64,000 nt of DNA from Psychroflexus montanilacus (GCF_020164535.1 NZ_JAIQZC010000001.1:1178001-1242000), one strand, 5' to 3'. Shown: positions 37,733 through 47,727, counted from the stretch's first letter. Numbers and translations: made by a program. Notes: generated from the sequence alone by a model not told the origin.

Positions 37733-39106
37733 CTAAGTAAGCTGGTCCGGATTGTAGCCTAAATACGGACGTTCTGTTTCTTCAAATTTGATATCGTAAT
37801 CCTCCAAAGCTTTCAAAATAGGATTATAAACCTCTGGATGTATTGGTCGCAAGACACCCGGCTTGTCTATTTCTCCGTTCAGGATTTTCAAAGTGGCAAT
37901 ACCAACGGGTAAGCCTACCGTTTTGGCCATAGCTGTATAAGTCTGATCTTCGCCAATACTCACCATCGTAGAATCGATTTGTTTTTTCTCCCCATCGAGT
38001 TCGTATCCAAACTTATGATACATTACAATCATGTCTTTATCTTCAGGATTTAGCGTCCATTTATCTTCCAGGATTTTTTGCAGAGCCTGTGCTGGTGTAG
38101 CGTCTTTAATTCCGATTTTCTTTTCGGAATTAAAAAGATCGAGCTCCACCAGTTTATCCCAAATCAAATCGTCCTGATCGATTTTTAAGCTGAGCCTCAA
38201 TTTCAATTCAACTGAATCTGTCGGTGAATAAGGCAAAAATGAATTTACAAATGATCTATAGCTCATGTTTTCAGTGTTTTGCATAGAATAAGTATCATCT
38301 GTCATGCCTAGCTGAACAAATACGTTCCATGCTTTACTAAAACCAATTCGTCGTAAAGTCCCTCTATATAAAGTAGGAATGTCTTCTAAACCGTAAATGC
38401 TTCTATAAGCCAAAGAATTTCTGTTGGCCAGGCCTTCAAAACGGCCATATTTGGGAATCTGAAGAAATTCAGTTCTACGAAAAAGTCTTTGGTAGGGAAT
38501 ATATTTATACTGCCCTTCCTGAATAAATTCTGCAGCACCACCCTGACCAGCTACAACAACATTTCGTGGATTCCAGGTAAACTTATAATTCCAGAGGTTA
38601 TCATCACTTTCGGGAGCCACTAATCCACCAGTAAAAGATTCAAAAAGCAACATCTTTCCACCTTTGGAACGAATTCTGTCAATGACCTGCATGGCACTCA
38701 TATGGTCCACGCCAGGATCTACTCCTATTTCATTCATGAAGGTCAGCCCTTTTTGCTTGACGTCTTCGTCCAAAGCTTCCATTTCTTTAGATACATAAGA
38801 AGCAGTCACCATATTTTTATTGAATCTTACGCAATCTTTAGCTACTTCTATGTGAAATCTAGCAGGCAGCATGGAGATAACAATATCTGCCTTTTGAATA
38901 GCTTGTTCTCGCTCTGAAGCTTGAAAAATATCCAGGGCAACTGCTGAAGCCCGTTCATGATTTGCAGCCAGATTTTGAGCTGCTACTTTGTTTTTATCTG
39001 CTATGATGAGTTTGAAGTTTTGATTTTTTGATTCGCCAAGCAGAAATCTAACGAGTGATGAAGTAGATTTTCCTGCGCCTATGATTAAGATGGATCTCAT
39101 GATCAA
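37733..39106 (-). CDS. Saccharopine dehydrogenase-family oxidoreductase
   Basis: A 457-residue protein with an N-terminal Rossmann fold (ILIIGAGKSTSSLVRFLLG), the motif VISMLPARFHIEVAKDCVRFNKNMVTASYVSKEM, and the C-terminal saccharopine dehydrogenase domain (GVDPGVDHMSAMQVID, LFESFTGGLVAPESDDNLWNYKFTWNPRNVV). It likely acts in lysine metabolism, either as saccharopine reductase or as a lysine dehydrogenase-like enzyme. A second ATG two codons later is equally possible as start. Two bp separate it from the convergent GGGPS gene. Confidence 0.88.
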   Translation of the reverse strand: MIMRSILIIGAGKSTSSLVRFLLGESKNQNFKLIIADKNKVAAQNLAANHERASAVALDIFQASEREQAIQKADIVISMLPARFHIEVAKDCVRFNKNMVTASYVSKEMEALDEDVKQKGLTFMNEIGVDPGVDHMSAMQVIDRIRSKGGKMLLFESFTGGLVAPESDDNLWNYKFTWNPRNVVVAGQGGAAEFIQEGQYKYIPYQRLFRRTEFLQIPKYGRFEGLANRNSLAYRSIYGLEDIPTLYRGTLRRIGFSKAWNVFVQLGMTDDTYSMQNTENMSYRSFVNSFLPYSPTDSVELKLRLSLKIDQDDLIWDKLVELDLFNSEKKIGIKDATPAQALQKILEDKWTLNPEDKDMIVMYHKFGYELDGEKKQIDSTMVSIGEDQTYTAMAKTVGLPVGIATLKILNGEIDKPGVLRPIHPEVYNPILKALEDYDIKFEETERPYLGYNPDQLT

Positions 39107-39169
39107 TTATGAATTTTAATGATTAATTTTGGTTGAAATTTGAAAGTACATAATATTAAGCACATAGAA

Positions 39170-39568
39170 ATGAAGGGGCAAAAAAAGTTAATTTTATTGG
39201 GAAGTAGTCTTGGGTTTATAGGAATTATTTTGGGAGCCTTTGCGGCACATGGTTTAGAAAATCTTATTTCTGAAGATGCTATAGATACATTTGAAACAGG
39301 TGTTAAGTATCAAATTTATCATGCACTCTTCCTTTTATTTTTATCTTCTCAAAACTTTACCACTTCAAAGTTAAATCGAACGTTATTTTGGCTGGTTTTA
39401 ATCGGTGTTCTTTTCTTTTCTGGTTCTATCTACGGGTTAGCAACCAATGACCTCACCTCGTTCGATTTCAAGCAGATCGCCTGGATAACTCCAATTGGCG
39501 GTACACTTCTTATTTTGAGTTGGGCTTTAGTCTTTATCAACGTTATAAAAAAACGTAATAATTTATAA
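39170..39568 (+). CDS. DUF423 membrane protein
   Basis: A 132-residue protein from the ATG at 39170 (MKGQKKLILLGSSLGFIGIILGAFAAHGLENLI); a TTG start 30 bp upstream is less likely. It has four hydrophobic segments and the family signature GAFAAHGL plus YQIYHALFLL. DUF423 proteins (YgdD) are small inner-membrane proteins of unknown function. Divergent from the saccharopine dehydrogenase gene. Confidence 0.9.
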   Translation: MKGQKKLILLGSSLGFIGIILGAFAAHGLENLISEDAIDTFETGVKYQIYHALFLLFLSSQNFTTSKLNRTLFWLVLIGVLFFSGSIYGLATNDLTSFDFKQIAWITPIGGTLLILSWALVFINVIKKRNNL

Positions 39569-39600
39569 GAATTAGTTTCTTTAGTTAGATTTAAACTCAT

Positions 39601-39608
39601 TAGATTTG
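39601..39608 (+). promoter_or_regulatory. Candidate -7 element of pckA
   Basis: TAGATTTG is a full match to TAnnTTTG. A TTTC (39576-39579) lies 21 bp upstream as a weak -33 element. The pckA ATG follows at 39637, leaving a leader of roughly 20-25 nt. Confidence 0.55.
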
Positions 39609-39636
39609 TATGCCATAACAACAACACAACAAAATT

Positions 39637-41253
39637 ATGAGTAATCTAAAAGGAATTACGAAAACGATTGAGTTAAAAAAGTATGGCATCCTTTCAAAAA
39701 ACGTTCATTACCAACTTTCCTCTGAAGAATTACATCAAATCACTCTTGAGAAAGGGCAAGGTGTAGAAGTCAATTCTGGTGCAATTGCAGTGAACACAGG
39801 AGAATTCACAGGTCGCTCGCCCAGAGACCGATTTATCGTAAAAGACAACATCACCAAAGATGAAGTGTGGTGGAGTGAAATCAATCTTCCCTTTGATCCG
39901 GATCAGTTCGATAAGCTCTACAATAAGGTTGTCGATTATCTTGGTGACAAAGAACTTTTCGTAAGAGACGCTTACGCATGTGCAGACGATAATTACAGAC
40001 TCAACATAAGGCACATTAACGAGCTTCCCTGGAGCAACATGTTTGCACACAATATGTTCTTAAGACCCACAGAAGAAGAATTGGAGCAGTTTTCACCAGA
40101 ATGGACGGTCATCAATGCTCCTGGATTTATGGCAGATCCTGAAGTGGACGGGACTCGTGCTCATAACTTTGCAATTCTTAATTTTACTCGCAAAGTTGCT
40201 TTAATTGGTGGGACAGGCTACACGGGAGAAATCAAAAAAGGCATATTCTCTGCCCTTAATTTCATCTTGCCAGTTATGAAGAACACCTTACCCATGCATT
40301 GCTCTGCAAACGTGGGGAAAGATGGAGATACGGCTATCTTTTTTGGACTTTCCGGAACAGGAAAAACAACTCTTTCTACAGATCCAAATCGAAGTTTAAT
40401 AGGTGATGACGAGCATGGATGGACTAATGAAAATACGGTATTCAATTTTGAAGGTGGCTGCTATGCCAAGGTGATAAACTTATCGAAAGAACAAGAGCCT
40501 GAAATTTATAAGGCCATCAGAAAAGGTGCAATCCTAGAAAATGTTATTGTGGGCCCTAACGGTAACGTGAATTTTGAGGACACTTCAATTACACAAAATA
40601 CTCGCGTAAGTTATCCTATTTATCATATTGATAATATTAAGAAACCATCCATCGGTAAAGATCCAAAAAACATATTTTTTCTAACTGCTGATGCGTTTGG
40701 TGTACTACCTCCTATATCAAAATTAACTCCGGCACAGGCAGCTTATCACTTCATATCTGGATATACTGCAAAAGTAGCGGGTACAGAAGCGGGAGTAGTT
40801 GAACCAGTACCAAGTTTTTCTGCTTGTTTTGGTGCTCCTTTCATGCCTTTGCACCCTACAAAGTATGCAGATATGTTGAGTAAAAAAATGAAAGAAGCTG
40901 GCGTTAACGTATGGTTGGTTAATACGGGCTGGTCTGGTGGTCCTTATGGTGTAGGTAAGCGAATAAAGTTGGAATATACCAGAGCGATGATCAACGCAGC
41001 ATTGAATGGTCATTTGGGCTTATATAATTATAATGAATATCACATTCACTCTGTATTTGGAGTAGCACAACCAAGATCCTGCCCTGGGGTTCCGACACAA
41101 TTATTAAGTCCTAGAAACACTTGGAATAATGATGAATCCTACTATAAGATGGCTTTTAAATTATCAAATGCTTTTAGAGAGAATTTTCAAAAATTTGAGT
41201 CTTATGCTTCAGAAGAAATAAGACGTGGCGGTCCTCAACGTTATGGGTTCTAA
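39637..41253 (+). CDS. pckA: Phosphoenolpyruvate carboxykinase (ATP)
   Basis: A 538-residue enzyme converting oxaloacetate and ATP to phosphoenolpyruvate, CO2 and ADP, the first committed step of gluconeogenesis. Key motifs are the substrate-binding FTGRSPRDRF, the P-loop GLSGTGKTT (237-245), the metal-binding LIGDDEHGW and the adenine-site region GYGVGKRIKL-like PYGVGKRIKL. Length is normal. It is probably monocistronic, with its own promoter and a strong terminator. Confidence 0.99.
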   Translation: MSNLKGITKTIELKKYGILSKNVHYQLSSEELHQITLEKGQGVEVNSGAIAVNTGEFTGRSPRDRFIVKDNITKDEVWWSEINLPFDPDQFDKLYNKVVDYLGDKELFVRDAYACADDNYRLNIRHINELPWSNMFAHNMFLRPTEEELEQFSPEWTVINAPGFMADPEVDGTRAHNFAILNFTRKVALIGGTGYTGEIKKGIFSALNFILPVMKNTLPMHCSANVGKDGDTAIFFGLSGTGKTTLSTDPNRSLIGDDEHGWTNENTVFNFEGGCYAKVINLSKEQEPEIYKAIRKGAILENVIVGPNGNVNFEDTSITQNTRVSYPIYHIDNIKKPSIGKDPKNIFFLTADAFGVLPPISKLTPAQAAYHFISGYTAKVAGTEAGVVEPVPSFSACFGAPFMPLHPTKYADMLSKKMKEAGVNVWLVNTGWSGGPYGVGKRIKLEYTRAMINAALNGHLGLYNYNEYHIHSVFGVAQPRSCPGVPTQLLSPRNTWNNDESYYKMAFKLSNAFRENFQKFESYASEEIRRGGPQRYGF

Positions 41254-41270
41254 GCTAAATCATTCACAAC

Positions 41271-41309
41271 AAAAAAGCCTTTTAAAACCAAGTTTTAAAA
41301 GGCTTTTTT
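41271..41309. terminator. Bidirectional terminator between pckA and hemD
   Basis: A perfect 18 bp stem (41271-41288 with 41292-41309) with a 3 nt loop and A/T tracts on both sides, serving convergent genes on both strands. Confidence 0.95.
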
Positions 41310-41325
41310 ATTTCTAAATTACAAA

Positions 41326-42063
41326 TTAATGCTCTTTTATATAGTTTTCGATGGCCATCGTCATAGATGGGTTTTCTGGTGTTGGTGCTTGTATTTGAAC
41401 CTTTAAACCTTTTTCTTCAGCAGCTTTTATGGTAGAATTTCCAAAAGCGGCAATTTTAGTATCTTTCTGTTCAAAGTCAGGGAAGTTTTCATAAAGGGAT
41501 TTGATTCCACTAGGGCTAAAGAAAACTACCACATCATAAGATACTTCTCTTAAATGCGACAAATCGCTTACTACAGTTTTATAAAAAATACCTCTAGTCC
41601 AGTTCACACCTAATTTATCGAGTTGCTGGGGAACAATAGGCTTTAACATGTCTGAAGAAGGCAATAAGAACTTTTCATCTTTGTGCTTTTTAATACTCGC
41701 TTCAAGCTCTTGAAATGTTCTCTTCCCTACGTAAATTTTACGTTTTCTGTACACTACATACTTTTGAAGATAATAAGCCACAGCTTCACTTAAGCAAAAA
41801 TACTTTAAGCTATCTGGTATCTTGTACCTCATCTCCTCAGCGATTCTGAAAAAATGGTCCACTGCATTTCTACTTGTCAAAATGATAGCCGTAAATTTTG
41901 TAATGTCAATTTTCTGCTGCCTTACTTGTTTGGAATCTACAGGCTCAACATGAATAAAAGGAATAAAATCAATTTTAATTTTATGCTTTTCTTCGAGTTC
42001 AGAATAGGGTGAGTGATCTACGTTAGGTTTTGGTTGTGAAATAAGAATATTTTTCACTTTCAT
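41326..42063 (-). CDS. hemD: Uroporphyrinogen-III synthase
   Basis: A 245-residue protein of the HemD fold, two alpha/beta domains (KNILISQPKPNVDHSPYSELEEKH and AIILTSRNAVDHFFRIAEE; second domain DVVVFFSPSGIKSLYENFPDFEQKDTKIAAFGNSTIKAAEEKG). It closes hydroxymethylbilane to uroporphyrinogen III in haem synthesis. HemD proteins diverge strongly, so the call rests on the TSRNAVDHF and FFSPSGIKSL motifs and on the DUF4271 gene beside it, a pairing common in this phylum. Confidence 0.9.
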   Translation of the reverse strand: MKVKNILISQPKPNVDHSPYSELEEKHKIKIDFIPFIHVEPVDSKQVRQQKIDITKFTAIILTSRNAVDHFFRIAEEMRYKIPDSLKYFCLSEAVAYYLQKYVVYRKRKIYVGKRTFQELEASIKKHKDEKFLLPSSDMLKPIVPQQLDKLGVNWTRGIFYKTVVSDLSHLREVSYDVVVFFSPSGIKSLYENFPDFEQKDTKIAAFGNSTIKAAEEKGLKVQIQAPTPENPSMTMAIENYIKEH

Positions 42064-42093
42064 ATAGCTTAGTTTTTTACTGCACTAGCCTAA

Positions 42094-42759
42094 TCAATTG
42101 ATTTTAACAACTTTAAAAAGAATTAAATAAGGTGCAATTTCAAAGGCGCAAAGGTACAAAATAAAATAAAACCAATAAGTTAAAATGTGTTTTTGGTATA
42201 AGCCAATAAATGAAAAGAGCTTTATCGTATAAATCAGCACGGCAACCCCTATGACGATAAGAATTAAGATATTATTATCTGTTTCTTGGAAATACAAATA
42301 CAAGCCCACAGGAAAAAGCAAGAATAAGCTTATCCAGCTTAATACTCCCTGCTTATAAAACAAATATCTGCCGATAAGTTGATCTAACTCAAAAAGATCA
42401 CCAATTATTTTTTCAATAAGGTATTTACTTAGCAGCACGATAGTTACCAAGAAAAAAATTTGCAGATACGTTAAAATTGAGAACGAATTGCCATTCAAAC
42501 TCACAAATAGGAAAAATGATATCCCAATTAAACTTGCTACAAATAAAATGACTTCTGTTAATTCAATTCGCCGTTTTTCAACAAATTTCTTGGAATAAAA
42601 AGCTGAAGTAAACAAAGAATTTAAATAAGAGTAAAAATATGTGGTTTTATTCCACTTAACAGCTACCAGAAACATAAGCACAATTAACGTTATGCTTACA
42701 ACCCAATGGTGGTCTTGAATAGGTCTTACTGCTAGAAACAATTGTGAATTTTGAAGCAA
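42094..42759 (-). CDS. DUF4271 membrane protein
   Basis: A 221-residue protein with about six hydrophobic segments and no signal peptide. The match to DUF4271 rests on the topology, the FYSKKFVEKRRIELTEVILF segment, the LFELDQLIGRYLFYKQGVLSWISLFLLFPVGLY region, and the neighbour hemD, 30 bp downstream. Function unknown; cotranscription suggests a link to the membrane steps around haem synthesis or an unrelated shared promoter. Confidence 0.82.
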   Translation of the reverse strand: MLQNSQLFLAVRPIQDHHWVVSITLIVLMFLVAVKWNKTTYFYSYLNSLFTSAFYSKKFVEKRRIELTEVILFVASLIGISFFLFVSLNGNSFSILTYLQIFFLVTIVLLSKYLIEKIIGDLFELDQLIGRYLFYKQGVLSWISLFLLFPVGLYLYFQETDNNILILIVIGVAVLIYTIKLFSFIGLYQKHILTYWFYFILYLCAFEIAPYLILFKVVKIN

Positions 42760-42807
42760 ATGTAAATTAAAATGAACTTTTATAGGCGACTTTTAGCTGG
42801 TAAAATA

Positions 42808-42815
42808 TATATTTG
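42808..42815 (+). promoter_or_regulatory. Candidate -7 element of the mannosyltransferase-pyrC-DUF4296 operon
   Basis: TATATTTG matches TAnnTTTG fully. No good -33 element at the usual distance. The ATG at 42840 lies 24 bp beyond. Confidence 0.5.
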
Positions 42816-42839
42816 TCCACCAACCTTCAAGCAGATTTG

Positions 42840-43565
42840 ATGCCTCAAAAATTAGTCATCATCCCAACTTACAACGAGATAGAAAATATTGAAAAACTCA
42901 TTAAAAATATTTTCTCTCAACCTGTAGATTTCGAGATTTTGGTAGTAGATGATTCATCTCCAGACGGAACCTGGGCTTTGGTTCAAAAACTTCAGCAGGA
43001 CTATCAAGGAAAACTGCATCTGGAAATAAGAGCTTCCAAAAGCGGGCTTGGAAAAGCTTACCTACATGGATTTAAATGGGCACTGGAGAGGCCTTACGAC
43101 TATATTTTTGAAATGGACGCCGATTTCTCACACAATCCAAACGATCTTATTCGGCTTTATAACTCATGTCTTAAGAATGATTACGACATGGCCATCGGTT
43201 CGAGATACATCACAGGTGTAAATGTTATTAACTGGCCTATGAAACGGGTATTGTTATCCTGGCTTGCTTCAAAATATGTGAAAGCTATTACTAGGATGCC
43301 AATAGAAGACACAACCGCAGGATTTATCTGCTACAGACGTAAAGTATTGGAATCCATTGATTTAAACAAAATAAAATTCATAGGATACGCCTTTCAAATA
43401 GAAATGAAGTTTAAAGCTTATAAAAAAGGCTTCCAACTCAAAGAAATCCCTGTTATATTTACAGATCGAACTAAAGGCAAGTCAAAAATGAGCAGTGGTA
43501 TCATAAAAGAGGCTGTTCTTGGAGTAATTAGTTTAAAAATGAAAAGCCTTTTTGGTAAAATTTGA
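42840..43565 (+). CDS. Polyprenol monophosphomannose synthase (glycosyltransferase family 2)
   Basis: A 241-residue GT2 enzyme starting at MPQKLVIIPTYNEIENIEKLI; a TTG 27 bp earlier lies in the promoter. It has the nucleotide-sugar site VVDDSSPDGTW and the DXD motif EMDADFSHNP, then GSRYITG and the C-terminal IEDTTAGFICYRR ... GYAFQIEMKFKAYKKGF ... TDRTKGKSKMS, all typical of dolichyl/polyprenyl-phosphate mannosyltransferases. It supplies lipid-linked mannose for envelope glycosylation. The dihydroorotase gene starts at the next base after the stop. Confidence 0.92.
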   Translation: MPQKLVIIPTYNEIENIEKLIKNIFSQPVDFEILVVDDSSPDGTWALVQKLQQDYQGKLHLEIRASKSGLGKAYLHGFKWALERPYDYIFEMDADFSHNPNDLIRLYNSCLKNDYDMAIGSRYITGVNVINWPMKRVLLSWLASKYVKAITRMPIEDTTAGFICYRRKVLESIDLNKIKFIGYAFQIEMKFKAYKKGFQLKEIPVIFTDRTKGKSKMSSGIIKEAVLGVISLKMKSLFGKI

Positions 43566-44909
43566 ATGATGAGAGAATACCTAATCAAAAACGCAAAAAT
43601 CGTCAACGAAAATAAAATTTTTGAGGGCGATGTGCACATCAAAGATGATTTGATAGTAGAAGTATCAACGTCCATAAGTGCAAAATCAAGTGATATCAAA
43701 ATCATTGAAGCTGGAGGAAAGCACCTCATTCCCGGAATTATAGATGACCAGGTTCACTTCAGAGAACCAGGTCTAACTCATAAAGAAACTATACTTACTG
43801 GATCTAGAGCTGCTGTAGCTGGAGGTATTACCTCCTATTTTGAAATGCCAAACACCAATCCTCAAACAACCACTATCGAAAAGTTGGAGGAAAAATTTGC
43901 TATGGCTAAAGACAATTCTTACGCCAATTATTCTTTTATGTTTGGCGGGACTAATGATAATCTTGAGGAAATTAAAAAAGTAAACCCAAAAACCACTGCA
44001 GCTCTTAAATTGTTCCTGGGTTCTTCAACTGGAAATATGCTGGTAGATGATGAAAATGTTTTGGAAGAGATTTTTAAACATTCTCCATTAATTATTGCGA
44101 CGCATTGTGAAGATGAAGGTACTATCCAGAGAAATCTAGATGCACACGTTCAGCAATATGGAGATGATATCCCTATCCATTTACACCCGAAGATAAGGAG
44201 CGAAGAAGCTTGTTATCTGTCTTCTTCAAAAGCAGTGGAGCTGGCAAAAAAAACAGGAGCAAGATTGCATGTGTTCCACCTTTCTACAGCAAAAGAATTG
44301 AAATTATTTTCCAATAAACTCCCTTTACAGAAGAAGAAAATTACGGCTGAAGTTTGTATTCATCACCTCTGGTTTGACGAATCTGACTATGCAGAAAAAG
44401 GGACCTACATCAAATGGAATCCAGCTGTAAAAACAGCAAAAGACAAAGCCGAATTGCTAAAAGCTTTGGATAAAAATCTTTTGGATGTAGTCGCTACCGA
44501 CCATGCCCCACACACCAAAGAAGAAAAGAACAATGTCTATACTAAAGCTCCAAGCGGGGGACCATTGGTTCAACATGCTCTACCTGCAATGCTGGAGTTT
44601 TATCATCAAAAGAAGCTGTCTTTAGAAAAAATTGTAGAAAAGATGTGTCACAATCCAGCTATCTTATTTGATGTTGACAAAAGAGGCTATATAAGAGAAG
44701 GATACAAGGCAGATTTAGTACTTATAGACACACAATCACCCTGGACAGTGAATTCAAGAAACATCTTTTATAAATGTGGCTGGTCTCCTTTTGATGGAAC
44801 CACCTTCAAATCTAGAGTAACTCATACTTTCGTAAATGGACATTTGGTTTTTGAGAACTTTAAATTCAATGAAGGTTTATTCGGTGAACGTTTAGAATTC
44901 AACAGATAA
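43566..44909 (+). CDS. pyrC: Dihydroorotase
   Basis: A 447-residue metal-dependent hydrolase that forms dihydroorotate in pyrimidine synthesis. Metal and substrate residues are visible: the H-x-R motif VHFREPG (His64, Arg66), the candidate carbamylated Lys148 in ALKLFLGSS, His180 in ATHCEDE, His238 in HVFHLST and Asp312 in ATDHAPH. This layout points to an active enzyme rather than the inactive PyrC-like subunit. Two adjacent ATG codons occur at the start; either may be used. Middle gene of a three-gene operon. Confidence 0.95.
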   Translation: MMREYLIKNAKIVNENKIFEGDVHIKDDLIVEVSTSISAKSSDIKIIEAGGKHLIPGIIDDQVHFREPGLTHKETILTGSRAAVAGGITSYFEMPNTNPQTTTIEKLEEKFAMAKDNSYANYSFMFGGTNDNLEEIKKVNPKTTAALKLFLGSSTGNMLVDDENVLEEIFKHSPLIIATHCEDEGTIQRNLDAHVQQYGDDIPIHLHPKIRSEEACYLSSSKAVELAKKTGARLHVFHLSTAKELKLFSNKLPLQKKKITAEVCIHHLWFDESDYAEKGTYIKWNPAVKTAKDKAELLKALDKNLLDVVATDHAPHTKEEKNNVYTKAPSGGPLVQHALPAMLEFYHQKKLSLEKIVEKMCHNPAILFDVDKRGYIREGYKADLVLIDTQSPWTVNSRNIFYKCGWSPFDGTTFKSRVTHTFVNGHLVFENFKFNEGLFGERLEFNR

Positions 44910-44910
44910 G

Positions 44911-45366
44911 ATGAGGCAATTTGGAATCATAATGTTAATGGGTTTGGTTTTTATTACCAGCTGTCAAAATGTCGAAAAAATAGAGAAGCCCGAAAAACTT
45001 CTCAGCAAGTCCGAGATGAAAGATCTTCTTTACGACATGGTGCTTTTGGATGCAGCTTCTGGCGTGAATGAAAAAAGACTTAAAGATTTGGACATTAAGA
45101 TGTTTGACTTCTTATCAAAAAAATACAAACTGGATAGCATCGAACTTAAACAGAATATCCAGTATTACAATATGAAATTTGACGATAACCTTGAAATTTA
45201 CGAACAGGTAAAAGATAGTATTTCAAGACTTGAACAGTCTTATGATTCCATAACTAAAGCGAGAGACAGCTTAAAAAAACTTGAAAGAAAAAGACGAGAC
45301 TCCATTAGAAAATTAGACACAGTTCAGGAAAAACAGATTATCAGAAGAATAGACGAGAAAGACTAA
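44911..45366 (+). CDS. DUF4296 lipoprotein
   Basis: A 151-residue lipoprotein with lipobox FITSC (Cys18). The mature part has the DUF4296 pattern (LLSKSEMKDLLYDMVLLDAA ... KKYKLDSIELKQNIQYYNMKFD) followed by a charged coiled-coil tail rich in Arg, Lys and Glu. Function unknown. It starts 1 bp after dihydroorotase, an arrangement I know from other flavobacteria, and its end overlaps the convergent epimerase gene by 4 bp. Confidence 0.88.
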   Translation: MRQFGIIMLMGLVFITSCQNVEKIEKPEKLLSKSEMKDLLYDMVLLDAASGVNEKRLKDLDIKMFDFLSKKYKLDSIELKQNIQYYNMKFDDNLEIYEQVKDSISRLEQSYDSITKARDSLKKLERKRRDSIRKLDTVQEKQIIRRIDEKD

Positions 45367-46358
45367 GAACGCTGATGAATTGTTTTTGAATACTCTTCTA
45401 AAGATTCAAATTTAAAGTTCAATTCTTGTTTTATTTTTTCTGAAGAATACAAAGAATCTTCAAAAAGACCAGGAATAACCTCAAGGGTAAGTTGTCTTTT
45501 GTATGAAGTGAAAAAGGATCTTAATACTTCAAAACACCAGGCCAGGTATAGCATCCAGGGTTTTACTTCGATTTTTGGAGGTGAAGTCTTGTAAAGTTTT
45601 GAAAATTGATTGCCCACCTCTTTGAATGATAAATTTTCTGACACCAGAACAAACCTCTGGTTGACAATTGAACTGCTCATAAGTTGAATCATAGCTTTGC
45701 TAACGTCATAAACTCCAACGAAACCAGTTTTTTTGGGAGGGTAAAATTTTAAACCCTGCTTTAGTTTCATTAAAAGCGTTCCGCTTCCAGAATCATAAAA
45801 TCCATCTCCAAGAATAATCCCCGGATTCACAATGACCACATCCAGACCTTCTTGTGAAGCTCTCCATACCTCCATTTCAGCTCCATATTTACTAATCTCA
45901 TAGGCCGAAGGCTTCTGATCTTCTGCCATAGGGGTTTCTTCTGTGACCGCCTCTCCTACCAAAGGTGTCCCTAAAGCAGCAATAGAACTTACATGGCAGA
46001 ATTTAATCACATTGAAATCAGTAGAGAGATTTACCATATTGGCAGTACCTTCAATATTGACTTTTCGCATCATCTTATAATCGGAAGGACTATTGCTTAT
46101 AAAACCAGCACAATGGTAGACATGAGTAATCCTATCAAATGCTGCTTCCAGTTTTGGAATATCCAAAATATCGCACTGCATCCATTCCACGTGTTCAGAA
46201 ATATCGTCTTCAGAAACAGAGTAGTTTAAAACAACGGCAATGGCCTGTTCCTTTTTTTCTTCAGTTCTGTACAAAGCACGGGTTTTTGCTTTGTTCAAAA
46301 TGAGTTGAGCCAATAAGTGAGCTCCAACAAGTCCAGTTGCACCAGAGAGTAAATTCAT
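45363..46358 (-). CDS. NAD-dependent epimerase/dehydratase family protein
   Basis: A 331-residue short-chain dehydrogenase-like protein from the ATG at 46356-46358 (MNLLSGATGLVGAHLLAQL), with the NAD motif GATGLVG and the catalytic pattern SAYEISKYGAE (YxxxK). The longer frame reaches into tyrS and is rejected. Likely an NAD(P)-dependent reductase of a sugar or dihydroflavonol-like substrate; the true substrate cannot be read. Divergent from tyrS. Confidence 0.88.
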   Translation of the reverse strand: MNLLSGATGLVGAHLLAQLILNKAKTRALYRTEEKKEQAIAVVLNYSVSEDDISEHVEWMQCDILDIPKLEAAFDRITHVYHCAGFISNSPSDYKMMRKVNIEGTANMVNLSTDFNVIKFCHVSSIAALGTPLVGEAVTEETPMAEDQKPSAYEISKYGAEMEVWRASQEGLDVVIVNPGIILGDGFYDSGSGTLLMKLKQGLKFYPPKKTGFVGVYDVSKAMIQLMSSSIVNQRFVLVSENLSFKEVGNQFSKLYKTSPPKIEVKPWMLYLAWCFEVLRSFFTSYKRQLTLEVIPGLFEDSLYSSEKIKQELNFKFESLEEYSKTIHQRS

Positions 46359-46383
46359 TTGGTAAATATACGAATTTCGAAAG

Positions 46384-46412
46384 TTGATAATTTTTACATT
46401 ATAATATCTTTG
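46384..46412 (+). promoter_or_regulatory. Promoter of tyrS
   Basis: TTG (46384-46386), 18 bp, then TATCTTTG (46405-46412), fully matching TAnnTTTG. The ATG of tyrS is at 46432. No T-box-like leader is possible in the short leader (about 15 nt). Confidence 0.75.
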
Positions 46413-46431
46413 CGACAAATCATAACAACGC

Positions 46432-47727
46432 ATGAAAAAGGATTTTATAGAAGAAGTGACCTGGAGAGGAATGGTACACGACCTAATGCCTGGCACCCAG
46501 GAACATCTCAATGAAGCTCCGCGAGCTGCCTATGTCGGAATAGATCCTACTGCAGACTCACTTCATATTGGACACTTGGTGGGTGTAATGATGTTAAGGC
46601 ACTTCCAGCTCGCTGGCCATAAGCCTGTCGCTCTGGTAGGTGGTGCAACCGGAATGATAGGTGATCCCTCTGGGAAATCCCAGGAGCGAAATTTACTGGA
46701 CGAAAAAACTCTTCAACACAACCAAGATTCTCTCAAGAAACAACTAGCTAAGTTTTTGGATTTTACTACCGATGATGAAAATTCTGCAAAACTGGTAAAC
46801 AACTACGATTGGATGAAAGAATTTTCATTTTTGGACTTCATACGAGATGTAGGTAAGCACATTACCGTAAACTATATGATGTCCAAAGATTCTGTCAAAA
46901 AAAGATTATCTGCGGAATCCAAAGAAGGAATGAGTTTTACGGAATTCACTTATCAGTTGGTCCAGGGTTATGACTTTCTACACTTATACAGAAACCAAAA
47001 TTGCACCCTTCAAATGGGCGGAAGCGATCAATGGGGAAATATCACTACAGGAACAGAATTGATAAGACGTATTGATCAAGGAAAAGGCTTTGCCTTGACC
47101 TGCCCTTTGATTACAAAAGCTGATGGAACCAAGTTTGGAAAAACAGCAACAGGAAATATCTGGTTAGATCCTAAAAAAACATCTCCTTTTAAATTTTATC
47201 AGTACTGGATCAACACCAGTGATGAAGATGCCGAAAAATTCATCAAAATTTTCACTTTCCTACCAAAAGACGAAATTGAAAACCTGATCAAATCGCATAA
47301 AGAACAACCACACTTAAGAGCACTTCAGAGCAGACTTGCAGAGGAAATCACTGCGACGGTTCATTCCAGGGAAGCATTGGAGAAAGCCAAAGAAGCCTCT
47401 CAGGTACTATTTGGAAAAAGTACGGAAGAAGATCTTGCCAAGCTCGATGAAGCAACTTTTCTCGACGTGTTTGAGGGTGTGCCTCTTAAAGAACTGAAGA
47501 AAGATCTACTCAAAGATGGATTTGATATGATAGCAGCACTTTCTGCTGAAACAGATTTTCTTAAATCTAATGGGGAAGCTAGAAGGGCTCTCAAGGAGAA
47601 TTCTATAGCTGTCAATAAATCTAAAGTCGGATTGGATTATGCCCTTTCTGAAAAAGACCTGATCAATGGAAAATACGTGTTAATCAATAAAGGGAAAAAG
47701 AATACTTACCTTATAAAATTTGACTAG
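46432..47727 (+). CDS. tyrS: Tyrosyl-tRNA synthetase
   Basis: A 431-residue class I aminoacyl-tRNA synthetase. The signature motifs are HIGH (SLHIGHLVG) and KFGKT ([13 protein letters not shown], the KMSKS equivalent), with the tyrosine-site [11 protein letters not shown]. The C-terminal S4-like domain ([21 protein letters not shown]) binds tRNA. Length is normal. Monocistronic, followed by two hairpin terminators. Confidence 0.99.
   Translation: MKKDFIEEVTWRGMVHDLMPGTQEHLNEAPRAAYVGIDPTADSLHIGHLVGVMMLRHFQLAGHKPVALVGGATGMIGDPSGKSQERNLLDEKTLQHNQDSLKKQLAKFLDFTTDDENSAKLVNNYDWMKEFSFLDFIRDVGKHITVNYMMSKDSVKKRLSAESKEGMSFTEFTYQLVQGYDFLHLYRNQNCTLQMGGSDQWGNITTGTELIRRIDQGKGFALTCPLITKADGTKFGKTATGNIWLDPKKTSPFKFYQYWINTSDEDAEKFIKIFTFLPKDEIENLIKSHKEQPHLRALQSRLAEEITATVHSREALEKAKEASQVLFGKSTEEDLAKLDEATFLDVFEGVPLKELKKDLLKDGFDMIAALSAETDFLKSNGEARRALKENSIAVNKSKVGLDYALSEKDLINGKYVLINKGKKNTYLIKFD

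Noticed and set aside
46359-46511. N-terminal extension of the epimerase
   Set aside because: It overlaps the tyrS promoter and start; the NAD-binding motif begins right after the ATG at 46358.
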